Part shown: piece by piece, positions 52,142-60,956 of the stretch
Layout of the letters: each line of letters starts with the position of its first letter
Numbering within the stretch: the stretch's first letter is position 1
Assembly: GCF_020073815.1 (NCBI RefSeq)
Contig: NZ_JAIQZJ010000001.1
Location: 372,001-436,000, forward strand
Length of the DNA stretch: 64,000 nt
From: Nocardioides mangrovi
GTDB lineage: Bacteria > Actinomycetota > Actinomycetes > Propionibacteriales > Nocardioidaceae
Direction of reading: 5' to 3'
The notes under the pieces: generated by a model
Seen by the model: the letters and a program-made list of their open reading frames with translations, nothing else
Told to the model about the DNA's origin: nothing
Database searches by the model: none
Position numbers and translations under genes: made by a program

Positions 52142-53707
52142 GTGCCCGATTCTCGCCCCCGCCGTACGTTCGCCGTCATCAGCCACCCCGACGCGGGCAA
52201 GTCGACCCTGACGGAGGCGCTGGCGCTGCACGCCCGGGCCATCAACGAGGCCGGAGCGGTCCACGGCAAGGGCGACCGCCGCAGCACGGTCTCCGACTGG
52301 ATGGCGATGGAGAAGGCCCGCGGGATCTCGATCACCTCGGCCGCGCTCCAGTTCGTCTATCGCGACCACGTGGTCAACCTGGTCGACACCCCCGGCCACA
52401 GCGACTTCTCCGAGGACACCTACCGCGTGCTCTCCGCCGTCGACTCGGCGGTGATGCTGGTCGACGCAGGCAAAGGCCTCGAACCCCAGACGCTCAAGCT
52501 CTTCCGGGTCTGCGCGCTGCGGGGCATCCCGGTGATCACCGTGATCAACAAGTGGGACCGTCCGGGGCTCGCGGCGCTGGAGCTCATGGACCTGATCCAG
52601 GAGAAGATCGGGCTCCGTCCGACGCCGCTGACCTGGCCGGTCGGCGAGGCGGGCGACTTCCGCGGGGTGCTGGACCGTCGTACGGGCGAGTTCGTGAAGT
52701 ACACGCGCACCGCCGGCGGCGCCACGCGTGCCCCGGAGCGGCGGATGGGGCCGGACGAGGTCGAGGAGGTCGACGCCCAGACCTGGGCCGTGGCAGTCGA
52801 GGAGCACGAGCTGCTCACGCTCGACGAGGCCGACCACGACCAGGAGCGCTTCCTGGCCGGAGCGACCACGCCCGTCATGTTCGCCTCGGCGCTGCAGAAC
52901 TTCGGCGTCGCCCAGCTCCTCGACCTGCTGCTCGACCTCGCCCCGGCTCCCGGCGCGACCACGGGCGTCGACGGCACGGTCCGCCAGGTCACCGACGACT
53001 TCAGCGCCTTCGTCTTCAAGGTGCAGTCCGGGATGAACGCCGCCCACCGCGACCGCCTCGCGTACGCGCGGGTGGTGTCCGGGTCCTTCGAGCGCGGCAT
53101 GGTCGTCACCCACGCCGCCACCGGCCGGCCCTTCGCCACCAAGTTCGCCCAGGCGGTCTTCGGGCGTGAGACGACGTCCGTCGAGACCGCCGAGGCGGGC
53201 GACATCATCGGCCTGGTGAACGCGAACGCGCTGCGCGTGGGCGACACCGTGTACGTCGGTCCGTCGATCGAGTACCCACCCGTCCCGACCTTCGCCCCGG
53301 AGCACTTCATGACCGCGAGCGCCGGTGACATCGGCCGCTACAAGCAGTTCCGCCGCGGCATCGAGCAGCTCGACCAGGAGGGAGTCGTCCAGGTGCTGCG
53401 GTCGGACCTGCGCGGCGACCAGAACCCCGTCCTCGCGGCCGTCGGTCCGATGCAGTTCGAGGTGGTCGAGGACCGGATGACCAACGAGTTCAACGCCCCC
53501 ATCCGCTTCTCGCGGCTCGACTACCAGGTGGCCCGACGTACCGACGCCGACGGCGCTGCCGCGCTGGCCGGGATCCGTGGCGTCGAGGTCCTGCAGCGCA
53601 GCGACGGCACCCACCTGGCCCTCTTCGTCGACCAGTGGCGCGCCAAGACGACCGCGCGCGACCACCCCGACGTGATGCTCGAGGCACTGCCGGCCGGCGG
53701 GAGCTGA
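52142..53707 (+). CDS. prfC: Peptide chain release factor 3
   Basis: 521 residues, a translational GTPase that recycles RF1/RF2 after termination. GTP-binding motifs are clear: G1 ISHPDAGKSTL, the switch region with RGISITSAALQF, G3 VDTPGHSDFSEDTYR and G4 INKWDRP, followed by RF3-specific PVGEAGDFRGVLDRRTG and the C-terminal domain (GDQNPVLAAVGPMQFEVV). The start is GTG at 52142. Many Actinobacteria lack RF3, so its presence is worth noting. It is in the same direction as the one-carbon genes but separated by 62 bp. Confidence 0.96.
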   Translation: MPDSRPRRTFAVISHPDAGKSTLTEALALHARAINEAGAVHGKGDRRSTVSDWMAMEKARGISITSAALQFVYRDHVVNLVDTPGHSDFSEDTYRVLSAVDSAVMLVDAGKGLEPQTLKLFRVCALRGIPVITVINKWDRPGLAALELMDLIQEKIGLRPTPLTWPVGEAGDFRGVLDRRTGEFVKYTRTAGGATRAPERRMGPDEVEEVDAQTWAVAVEEHELLTLDEADHDQERFLAGATTPVMFASALQNFGVAQLLDLLLDLAPAPGATTGVDGTVRQVTDDFSAFVFKVQSGMNAAHRDRLAYARVVSGSFERGMVVTHAATGRPFATKFAQAVFGRETTSVETAEAGDIIGLVNANALRVGDTVYVGPSIEYPPVPTFAPEHFMTASAGDIGRYKQFRRGIEQLDQEGVVQVLRSDLRGDQNPVLAAVGPMQFEVVEDRMTNEFNAPIRFSRLDYQVARRTDADGAAALAGIRGVEVLQRSDGTHLALFVDQWRAKTTARDHPDVMLEALPAGGS

Positions 53708-53769
53708 CCGGCCGGGGCCCTGGCCAGGATGGGGGTTGCGCGGGGCGGCGAGGTCACTAGCGTGGGCTC

Positions 53770-54327
53770 GTGGTGCACGACGCTGGCGTGGACACCGGGA
53801 CGGTCGCCGACTTCCTGGAACGTCTCGCCGCCCGGACGCCGACGCCCGCGGGAGGTGCGGTCGCCGCCCAGTGCGCCGCGCAGGCCGCGGCGCTGGTGGC
53901 CATGGTGGCGCGCTACTGCGAGGCGCCGGAGCTGGTCGAGCGGGCCGAGCTGCTCGTCGCCCGCTCACGGCAGCTGGCGATCGACGACGAGCGGTCCTTC
54001 GGCGCCGTGGCCGACGCGTGGGCGCTCCCGCGCGGCCCGTCGTACGACGACGAGCGGACCGCCGCCATCGGTACGGCGCTCCTGGCGGCGTCGGAGCCGC
54101 AGGCCCAGGTCGTCGAGACCGCGGTCGAGGTGCTGGTGCTGATCGACCTGCTGCGGCCCGCCGCCCGGGCCGGGTTGCGGTCGGACCTGGTCGCCGCCGG
54201 CGAGGTGGCGAGGACCGGCTCGGCGATCGCGCGGATGAACGTGGAGTCCAACGTGCGAGCGCTGCCGGACTCGGAGGCCCGCTCACGACTGCTGCGCCGG
54301 ATGGGCGTCGCGAAGGGGAGGGCCTGA
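53770..54327 (+). CDS. fchA: Cyclodeaminase/cyclohydrolase family protein (methenyl-THF cyclohydrolase type)
   Basis: 185 residues, all helical. The N-terminal VADFLERLAARTPTPAGGAV (residues about 9-28), with its Gly-rich TPAGGAVAA loop, defines the FTCD_C/FchA fold; the ASEPQAQV and LRPAARAGLRSDLV segments follow. FchA hydrolyses 5,10-methenyl-THF to 10-formyl-THF or the reverse; the same fold also deaminates formimino-THF. The next gene is fhs, starting at the base right after this stop, so 10-formyl-THF chemistry is the likely role. The GTG start is at 53770. Confidence 0.85.
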   Translation: MVHDAGVDTGTVADFLERLAARTPTPAGGAVAAQCAAQAAALVAMVARYCEAPELVERAELLVARSRQLAIDDERSFGAVADAWALPRGPSYDDERTAAIGTALLAASEPQAQVVETAVEVLVLIDLLRPAARAGLRSDLVAAGEVARTGSAIARMNVESNVRALPDSEARSRLLRRMGVAKGRA

Positions 54328-56007
54328 GTGCTGTCGGACATCGAGATCGCGAACGCAGCGGAGCTGCACCCCATCACCCAGGTCGCCCAGGAGGAGCTGG
54401 GCATCGACGCCGTCCACCTAGTGCCCTACGGCCACCACAAGGCGAAGGTCGACCTGGGCTACCTCCAGTCCCTCGAGGACCGCCCGCTCGGCAAGCTGAT
54501 CCTGATGACGGCGATGTCGCCGACGCCGGCGGGGGAGGGCAAGACGACGACCACGGTCGGACTGACCGACGCCCTGCGCGGGCTCGGGCTGAAGGCGATG
54601 GCCTGCCTGCGCGAGCCGTCGATGGGCCCGGTGTTCGGGATGAAGGGCGGCGCGGCCGGCGGCGGCTGGGCCCAGGTGGTGCCGATGACCGACATCAACC
54701 TGCACTTCACCGGCGACTTCGCGGCGATCGCGGCGGCGAACAACCTGCTGGCCGCGCTCATCGACAACCACATCCAGCACGGCAACGCCCTGGGCATCGA
54801 CGTACGGTCCGTGGACTGGAAGCGCGTGCTCGACCTCAACGACCGGGCGCTCCGGGACGTCGTGGTCGGTCTCGGCGGACTGGCCAACGGCTCCCCGCGC
54901 CAGGACGGCTTCGACATCGTGGTCGCCTCGGAGCTGATGGCGATCTTCTGCCTCACCGAGTCGTGGGCCGACCTCAAGCGCCGGATCGGCGACATCGTGG
55001 TCGGCCACACCCGGGAGAAGCGGCCGGTCACCGCCCGCGAGCTCGAGGCGGACGGCGCCATGGCGGTGCTGCTCCGCGACGCGCTCGCCCCCAACCTCGT
55101 GCAGACGCTGGAGCACGCCCCGGCGTTCGTGCACGGTGGACCGTTCGCGAACATCGCCCACGGCTGCAGCTCGGTCATCGCCACCCGGGCGGCCCTGCGG
55201 CTGGCCGACTACGTCGTCACCGAGGCCGGCTTCGGCGCCGACCTCGGTGCGGAGAAGTTCGTCGACATCAAGTGCCGCAAGTCCGGGCTCCGTCCGGACG
55301 CCGCGGTGGTCGTCGCCACGGTCCGAGCACTCAAGTTCCACGGCGGGGTCGACGTACCGGACCTCGGCCGGGAGGACCTGGGCGCCGTCGAGCGGGGCAT
55401 GGAGAACCTCGAGCGACACCTGCGCAACGTCCGCGAGGTCTACGGGATCCCGTGCGTGGTCGCGCTCAACCGCTTCCCGACCGACACGGACGCGGAGGTC
55501 GCCCGGGTCGTCGAGCTGGTCGGCGCGCTCGACGTCCGTACGCACCCCGCCACGCACTTCGCCGACGGCGGCCTCGGCGCCACCGACCTCGCGAAGGGCG
55601 TGCTCGACCTCCTCGAGAGCTCCGGCCCGTCGACGTTCTCCTTCACCTACCCCGACGACCTCCCGCTCCAGGAGAAGGCGGAGACGCTCGCGCACCGCCT
55701 GTACGGCGCCTCCAGCGTGACCTGGGACGGCAAGGCCAAGCGGCGGCTCGACCGGCTCGAGGCCGACGGGTACGGCGGGCTGCCCGTCTGCGTCGCGAAG
55801 ACGCAGTACTCGTTCTCGACCGACGCCACGCTGCGTGGAGCCCCGACCGGCCACGACCTCCACGTGCGCGAGGTGCGTCTCTCCGCCGGCGCCGGCTTCG
55901 TGGTGCTGGTGTGCGGTGACGTGATGACCATGCCAGGCCTGCCGACCACCCCGGCCGCTTCCCGGATCGACCTCCTCGACGACGGCACTATCGTCGGCCT
56001 GTCCTGA
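54328..56007 (+). CDS. fhs: Formate-tetrahydrofolate ligase
   Basis: 559 residues, the full length for the family. It makes 10-formyl-THF from formate, THF and ATP. The ATP-binding P-loop is [15 protein letters not shown] at about 68-82; other family blocks include [52 protein letters not shown] and [19 protein letters not shown]. The GTG start follows the fchA stop with no gap. Both genes together convert formate to the methenyl-THF level and feed purine and methylation pathways. Confidence 0.96.
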   Translation: MLSDIEIANAAELHPITQVAQEELGIDAVHLVPYGHHKAKVDLGYLQSLEDRPLGKLILMTAMSPTPAGEGKTTTTVGLTDALRGLGLKAMACLREPSMGPVFGMKGGAAGGGWAQVVPMTDINLHFTGDFAAIAAANNLLAALIDNHIQHGNALGIDVRSVDWKRVLDLNDRALRDVVVGLGGLANGSPRQDGFDIVVASELMAIFCLTESWADLKRRIGDIVVGHTREKRPVTARELEADGAMAVLLRDALAPNLVQTLEHAPAFVHGGPFANIAHGCSSVIATRAALRLADYVVTEAGFGADLGAEKFVDIKCRKSGLRPDAAVVVATVRALKFHGGVDVPDLGREDLGAVERGMENLERHLRNVREVYGIPCVVALNRFPTDTDAEVARVVELVGALDVRTHPATHFADGGLGATDLAKGVLDLLESSGPSTFSFTYPDDLPLQEKAETLAHRLYGASSVTWDGKAKRRLDRLEADGYGGLPVCVAKTQYSFSTDATLRGAPTGHDLHVREVRLSAGAGFVVLVCGDVMTMPGLPTTPAASRIDLLDDGTIVGLS

Positions 56008-56009
56008 TC

Positions 56010-56816
56010 ATGGCGGACTACGCGATCCGCGGCGGCCGCGACGGCTACGACCGTCTCCTCGTCCTCGCGGCGGTCCACCGCGCGGGCACGCTCGACGTCT
56101 TCGACCGCGCCGGCGTCGGCGCGGGCATGCGCTGCCTGGACGTGGGGTGCGGGGGAGGGGAGGTGACCTTCGACCTCGCTCGGATCGTCGGTCCGACGGG
56201 CTCCGTGGTCGGGCTCGACATGGACGAGGTCATGCTCGCGCTCGCCCGGTCGGTCGCCACGGAGCGTGGTCTGTCGAAGGTGGACTTCCACCAGGCCGAC
56301 GTCTCCACCTGGACCGACCCGGCGGCGTACGACGTCGTCTACGCACGCGCGCTGCTGCAGCACCTGCCCGATCCACTCGACATGCTCCGGCGGATGTGGG
56401 CCGCGGTGCGGCCCGGCGGTGTCCTGATCGCCGAGGACACCGACTCCGAGCGAGCGTTCTGCGAGCCGCCGAACCCGGGCTTCGACTTCGTCATCCGCCA
56501 CTACACCGCCCTCCTCGCCCACCGCGGCACGGACGCGAACGTCGGGCGTCGGCTGTTCGGCTACGTCCGCAGCCTCGGCGCTCCCGACGTGCACCTCTCG
56601 GCGACCCTGCTCCCCTTCAGCGCCGGCGAGGAGAAGGGACTCCTCGCCTCGACCCTCGACTTCACCTCAGCCGCGATGGTCAGCGCGGGGCTAGCCTCGC
56701 AGACCGAGATCACAGTGGCCCACGAGAGCCTGTCGCGACACGTCGCTGCCCCGCTCACCATCGTCGCCGGCCCGGCGATGATCCAGGTCTGGGCTCGCAA
56801 TCCAGTCGAGCCCTAG
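56010..56816 (+). CDS. Class I SAM-dependent methyltransferase
   Basis: 268 residues. Motif I CLDVGCGGGEVTFDLA at about 33-48, VVGLDMDEVM, then YDVVYARALLQHLPDP and AAVRPGGVLIAEDTDS mark a small-molecule methyltransferase of the UbiE/COQ5-like group. The start ATG lies 2 bases after the fhs stop, so it is co-transcribed with the folate genes, which provide the methyl groups in the long run. The substrate is unknown. After its stop the gene density drops sharply. Confidence 0.85.
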   Translation: MADYAIRGGRDGYDRLLVLAAVHRAGTLDVFDRAGVGAGMRCLDVGCGGGEVTFDLARIVGPTGSVVGLDMDEVMLALARSVATERGLSKVDFHQADVSTWTDPAAYDVVYARALLQHLPDPLDMLRRMWAAVRPGGVLIAEDTDSERAFCEPPNPGFDFVIRHYTALLAHRGTDANVGRRLFGYVRSLGAPDVHLSATLLPFSAGEEKGLLASTLDFTSAAMVSAGLASQTEITVAHESLSRHVAAPLTIVAGPAMIQVWARNPVEP

Positions 56817-57240
56817 TCACAGGACCGGGCGCGATCCGGTCAGCGGACATGCGCGCCGGTAGACAGAAGCCGCTTTGCCGCGTGACGCACAGGGCGTCGG
56901 TCGATGACCAGCCTGGGCGCTGAGCCGATGTCGATGTCCCGGTCGTGGTTCGGTCGTCGGGGTTGGCGGCGGCGATGTCAGAGGTGAAGAGAGTCGCCAG
57001 GCTCAAGGGAGCCCGGGCGAGCGCCGATACCCTCGAAGAACGCCAACCGGGCATCGAATCCTCCAAACAATGGGTTCACCGACTGCCCGGACGCTAGCGA
57101 CGGCCTACGCAAGGAGCAGGTCGCATGGACCATATTTCGCAGCGCACCAGGGTGTGTGGATCACAGCGCTGTCGTTGCGAAGGCAGACAGATTCAACGTG
57201 TCCAAGCTGACGGTGGGGGCTTGCGGCAGGTGCGAGCCTG
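56817..57240. other. Intergenic stretch without recognisable gene
   Basis: About 420 bp follow the methyltransferase. Short frames on both strands are all low-complexity or out of step with the local codon pattern. I see no tRNA, terminator hairpin or repeat. It marks the transition from the dense conserved region to the accessory segment. Confidence 0.6.
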
Positions 57241-57806
57241 ATGCGGCGCCCGATTCGACTGGCGATCGCGGACTTCGAGCGTGCGATCGCAGCTGCTGCC
57301 CCCGACATTCTTGCGTGCCTCGGGCCGGGCCTCGGTACGTCCGACATCAGGCTCGGTCTCGAGCCGGTGCGGACGAAGTGGTGGCTTTGTACGAGTGGCG
57401 GAACGGTTACGGGTCGGGCCCTTGGCCTCCTCTCTTTCTGGGGTGGGCACCGGTTTCGTTGGCTCGCGGGGTGGAGTGGACGTTGCGGCGAAGTGAGCTA
57501 TTGAAGGACTTCAAGCAGGGCCGTGAAAAGTTCCCTGGCCCGGACCGCTCCCGCTGGCTGCAGGTCTTCGTGCAAGAGAGCGACTACGAGCTGTGCGCCG
57601 ACCTGGGCGCGGTCGGCCCGGGTGGCACGGTGCAGGTGTACCGGGCGCCGGTGAAAGACGTCGGGGAGAAGGTCGTAGCGGAGTCTCTGAGCGAGCTGCT
57701 GGATGCCTGGACGGCTCTACTGGCGGCTGGGGCGTCCTGGGACGGCGCGATGTGGCGTGTTCCCCAGGGGACGGATCCTGAACTGGTTCGCGCAGCTGGG
57801 TATTGA
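57241..57806 (+). pseudogene. SMI1/KNR4-family gene disrupted by a frameshift
   Basis: Two frames read the two halves of one domain. From ATG 57241 the first frame gives DFERAIAAAAPDILACL, then GLGTSDIRLGLEPV, an SMI1/KNR4-type N-terminus. The continuation, ADEVVALYEWRNGYGSGP with FLGWAPVSL, DRSRWLQVFVQESDYELCAD and a matching C-terminus, is in another frame and ends at 57806. The switch lies near 57361-57372. A one-base insertion or deletion would join them into a protein of about 185 residues. SMI1/KNR4 proteins are often immunity proteins of contact-dependent toxins. It may be a true pseudogene or a sequencing error. Confidence 0.72.
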
Positions 57807-57912
57807 GTTGCGGGCTGGCCGTATGCCATCGGCGCACTCGGTGGCTTAGTCGATTGCTGGCCGCGGCGGTATGACGGTGAGCGCCGGGCCGTCCGGCGGC
57901 GCGTGAGATGGG

Positions 57913-58116
57913 TCAGTGCCGCTTCTGGATCAGGACGACGTAGCCCAGAGCGACACCTAGGCCTGCGATGATCGGACCGAAAGAATGAGTGGTCCCTTGG
58001 GTCGCGAATGTCCAGATCGCACCGAGGACGATCAGGGCCAACGCGACGAGTGACCACAGGATCTTGATCGCCACGTTCGGACTGCCGTAGCGGTTCCCGA
58101 GGTCCGGCTTGCTCAC
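57913..58116 (-). CDS. Small two-helix membrane protein
   Basis: 67 residues from GTG 58116. Two hydrophobic helices (about 17-38, IKILWSLVALALIVLGAIW, and 47-62, FGPIIAGLGVALGYVVLI) flank a short polar loop, and the C-terminus is QKRH. The N-terminus (SKPDLGNRYGSPNV) is polar. The amino acid pattern is typical of real small membrane proteins of unknown function. It lies in the opposite direction to its neighbours. Confidence 0.65.
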   Translation of the reverse strand: MSKPDLGNRYGSPNVAIKILWSLVALALIVLGAIWTFATQGTTHSFGPIIAGLGVALGYVVLIQKRH

Positions 58117-58501
58117 CGCGGAAGGCTAGCCCAGGAGGTTCGAACGGCCGCCGGCAGGGCGAACCCCGTGACGCGGCCCTGTCCGGTTCGCTCGAGTTGG
58201 TCATGACTGATGGGGTGCGCGGTGGGCAGGATGGAACGAGGCTCCGGCGCGCCGTGGAGCCGAACGCCCGGTTTCTCGAGTGGAGGCGGAAGTGAGTCGT
58301 CGGCGTCGGTCGGCCAGCCATGGGCGGCTGCGAGTGCGCGGCAGTCGCCCGAAGGCGCTTCGACGCGGTGTCAGCGCCGCGGTGACGAGGCGAGGAGCCA
58401 CGACGGCCGCTACGACGGTTGCGGTTCGAGCGGCACGTGTGGCCGTGGCCGGTTCTGTGGATTCTGACCTTAAGGAGCGGGTCCTCTAGAGGGAGTTTCG
58501 T
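58117..58501. other. Intergenic stretch without recognisable gene
   Basis: About 385 bp between the small membrane protein and the cysteine-rich gene. Short Arg/Ser-rich frames exist (for example 58280-58489) but have no ribosome site and biased composition. A GGGAG ribosome site near its right end serves the next gene. I see no RNA gene. Confidence 0.5.
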
Positions 58502-59587
58502 GTGGCGATTGAGCAGACCTGCCCGCAGTGCGGGAGCCGGACTTCGAATGCTGTCGGCCAGAACATCTACCTGTGTGACCATGAGATTGTTTGGTACGAC
58601 ACGGTGATGGTGCCCGACGTGCAGCGACTGATTGATGGGACACCGGGCGACAGACCCGAGCAGGTGCGAAAGTCGCGCACCTGCGGATTCCGGTTCGGGG
58701 TATCGGGCATCGATCCGGGCGCGGTATGCCGCGGCCGACTTGACGACCAGCCGTGCGGGGTCTTCGCGGCAGGTATCTGTCAGGGTGAAGATTGCGGTAC
58801 GCCCGTATGCGCCGAGCACGGGATCATGATGGGCGGTGGCCTTCTCTGCGAGCGGTGCACGAAGCTCGCGATCGAAGCCCGCGCGGCAGCCCGGGCCGAA
58901 GACGATCGGCGACTCAGTGAGGCGCAGGGGGCACTCGAGCCGCAGCTTCGTGAGCAGATGCATGCCCGGTTCAGCGAAACCACGACTCCGGACGGTCTTC
59001 TTTCGTTGCTTCGAGACTATGCCCGGGAGGTTCGCCGCGAGCACGGGCTCAACCCATTCCGCGACCGCCACAACGAGTACAGGGACGAGGTTGTTGACGC
59101 CTGGGCGCGCTTCGTTGTAGCCGGCGTACCGGGACACGAGCATGAGTTGTTGACCTTGCGGGCGTACAAAGTCCCGAAGGACGGGCACGGCCGACCGGGC
59201 GCGATCAGCCGGCGTGAGCGATGCTGGCTTCAACTACGAGAGACGAGTCGGACCGTGAAAGGCGACACGCTTCGGGGGCACGAACCGATCGCGTACACGG
59301 CATCACACGCCTACATCGGACGCGACGCGCTCGGCCACCAGGAATGGAGCCACTGGGGAGGTCCACCCACCCTGAACGGCAACTACATCGTGAGCGCGGG
59401 CGTCTCTCCGCAATGGGTCAAAGCGAACGGTCTCGCACACCTCTACCAATGCTGGCCGGTCGACCACATGCGACCTATCAACGCCGAAGATGTGCTCTCC
59501 CTCGTCACGATGGGCCACCAGGCACTCGCGAACCGGCGGGGACCGGACCCCTACGGGTTCATGCAGATCATGCCCACGAGGCACTGA
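58502..59587 (+). CDS. Unknown protein with N-terminal zinc-ribbon cysteines
   Basis: 361 residues from GTG 58502, with GGGAG upstream. The N-terminal 120 residues have several C-x2-C or C-x-C units: TCPQCGSRTSN, LCDHEIVWYD, CGVFAAGICQGEDCGTPVCAEHG and LLCERCTKL, suggesting two or more zinc-binding knuckles, the second resembling a B-box or DksA-like pattern. A helical Ala/Arg/Glu-rich segment (about 120-180) links to a C-terminal domain with many His and Trp residues (YIGRDALGHQEWSHWGGPP, YQCWPVDHMRPINAED). I do not recognise the family. A stand-alone accessory gene; a nucleic-acid or stress sensor is possible. Confidence 0.7.
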   Translation: MAIEQTCPQCGSRTSNAVGQNIYLCDHEIVWYDTVMVPDVQRLIDGTPGDRPEQVRKSRTCGFRFGVSGIDPGAVCRGRLDDQPCGVFAAGICQGEDCGTPVCAEHGIMMGGGLLCERCTKLAIEARAAARAEDDRRLSEAQGALEPQLREQMHARFSETTTPDGLLSLLRDYAREVRREHGLNPFRDRHNEYRDEVVDAWARFVVAGVPGHEHELLTLRAYKVPKDGHGRPGAISRRERCWLQLRETSRTVKGDTLRGHEPIAYTASHAYIGRDALGHQEWSHWGGPPTLNGNYIVSAGVSPQWVKANGLAHLYQCWPVDHMRPINAEDVLSLVTMGHQALANRRGPDPYGFMQIMPTRH

Positions 59588-59732
59588 TCGGCTTGAGCTT
59601 CGGACCAGCCAAGCTCTTGGGTCAGGGCGGAGCGGGTTCGCGCAGTACACGGAAGTCATGGCCTTACCATTGGCGTGAGCGGACGACCTCTGAGTAGCGC
59701 CTTAGGCGGAATGACGCACCTCCGATCCGAGT

Positions 59733-60032
59733 TCAACCCGGCCATGAGCGGGCGTTTCGGCCGGCCTCCTCGACCATGGTCCAGCCCTTGTAGTCGAAGG
59801 CGCGACGAAGTCGGAGCAGGATTTCCTCCTGAGAACGCTCCGGCCGGTCTGGGATCGTGGCCGTGTAGACAACAACCTCAGTCGACGGCCGCCTCATCGC
59901 CTCAGCGGAGATGCGTAGGTCGCCGTACTCGTCCGTGTACTGGAGGTTGGTCCGGCCTAAGAGACGGACTCCGAACCCCTCGGACGAACGCGCCCATCCC
60001 CGCCAGTTCCACTTGAACGTCTCCGACGCCAT
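59733..60032 (-). CDS. Small hypothetical protein
   Basis: 99 residues from ATG 60032 (six codons inside a slightly longer frame). It begins ASETFKWNWRGWARSSEGFG, contains strands such as STEVVVYTATIP and a helix (SQEEILLRLRRAFDYKGW), giving a compact alpha/beta composition. No family is recognised and no cysteines or membrane segment are seen. The adjacent gene on the same strand encodes the glycosylase-like protein, 81 bp away. Confidence 0.55.
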   Translation of the reverse strand: MASETFKWNWRGWARSSEGFGVRLLGRTNLQYTDEYGDLRISAEAMRRPSTEVVVYTATIPDRPERSQEEILLRLRRAFDYKGWTMVEEAGRNARSWPG

Positions 60033-60113
60033 GAGGCGGAGGGTAGTCAACTGCGATGCCTGCTCGTCGGCATGCGCGGATGATTCGACCGCGCCGCCAG
60101 GCGGCGGAATGGG

Positions 60114-60620
60114 CTAGAGAGTCACCTGACGAAACTGCGTCCACCACCGATGCTTTTCGTAATACGGCATCGTGGCGTGGGCGCCGCTGCTGTTCGGCAC
60201 CACGAATACGCGACTAGGCCCGATAGTCCAGGGCTGCTCGCCCAATGTCACTTCCTTCGGGAGCGCGATGCCGAGCTGCTTGGCTGCGGCTCTGCCAGCG
60301 GTCAGTCCGTTGAAAGCGACCCATTGCGGAGCAGCAGAGATGAGATGCCCTGCCACCTCGTTTGCGCCGCCGTAGTCCAGGCCGCGGTCGTGACTCTGGG
60401 CGACGTCCTTCACGAGGTCAGTCATGCCGATCCCGTAGGCGGGTAGCGATGCATCGGCCTCGGGGGTGAGGCGCGTCGGAGTGAAGCCGGATTCGTGCAG
60501 AAGCTGCCAGAACTTGTTGCCCCTGCCCGAGTAGTAGTGGCCGCGCTCGGCAGACGCGGTCGCGACCGCTGTCCCGCAGAACACCACGTTCAACCCAGGG
60601 CGAAGGAGATCAGGCAGCAT
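60114..60620 (-). CDS. Uracil-DNA glycosylase superfamily protein (Mug-like)
   Basis: 168 residues. It follows the Mug/TDG fold: PGLNVVFCGTAVATASAERG with YYSGRGNKFWQLLHESGFTP, then YGIGMTDLVKDVAQ, WVAFNGLTAGRAA and the loop VFVVPNSSGAHATMPY. Mug enzymes remove uracil or thymine opposite guanine. The first motif reads GTAVA where classical Mug has GINPG with a catalytic Asn, and the second is NSSGAH where Mug has NPSGL. A divergent active site or different base specificity is therefore likely. ATG 60620 starts the protein. Single-gene unit. Confidence 0.78.
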   Translation of the reverse strand: MLPDLLRPGLNVVFCGTAVATASAERGHYYSGRGNKFWQLLHESGFTPTRLTPEADASLPAYGIGMTDLVKDVAQSHDRGLDYGGANEVAGHLISAAPQWVAFNGLTAGRAAAKQLGIALPKEVTLGEQPWTIGPSRVFVVPNSSGAHATMPYYEKHRWWTQFRQVTL

Positions 60621-60956
60621 GCGGGCATTGTTGCCGAGCCGGGGCGAGCGCGGTGCGCTCGCGGCGGTATGACGCAGGTTCGCGACCGCTCTAATCGCCG
60701 AACGCGCCGACGTCTGTCTCGCTTACCTGCCCGAGGTGTGCATCCTTCGGTCGCTGGCAATGCCCGGGTGTCTCGAGCAGGGGGACGTGCTCGATCGCCT
60801 CCCAGGTTGTGGGAGTCGGAGGTGTTTGATTCGAAGAGCCGGGTTCTGCGGGTAGATGACCGCTAAGAGTCCGGCGTCGGCGGTGAGTTCGAGTACCTCG
60901 AAGGCGACCGCGGAGAGGCTCAGCGTCGGCTGTAACTGACCGACGCGATAGGACTT
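60621..60956. other. Intergenic stretch without recognisable gene
   Basis: About 336 bp. On the minus strand a short frame ending near 60693 reads like a truncated protein (WEAIEHVPLLETPGHCQRP) but has no start. I see no RNA gene or terminator. It could hold remains of a decayed gene. Confidence 0.45.

Noticed and set aside
50492..54286. 1264-codon minus-strand frame across the HNH, prfC and fchA genes
   Set aside because: It is antisense to three well-supported genes and has low-complexity Pro/Arg/Gly composition, the usual high-GC shadow.
58210..58489. Short Ser/Gly- and Arg-rich frames before the cysteine-rich gene
   Set aside because: No ribosome site, biased composition, two overlapping frames equally open; nothing supports either as a gene.
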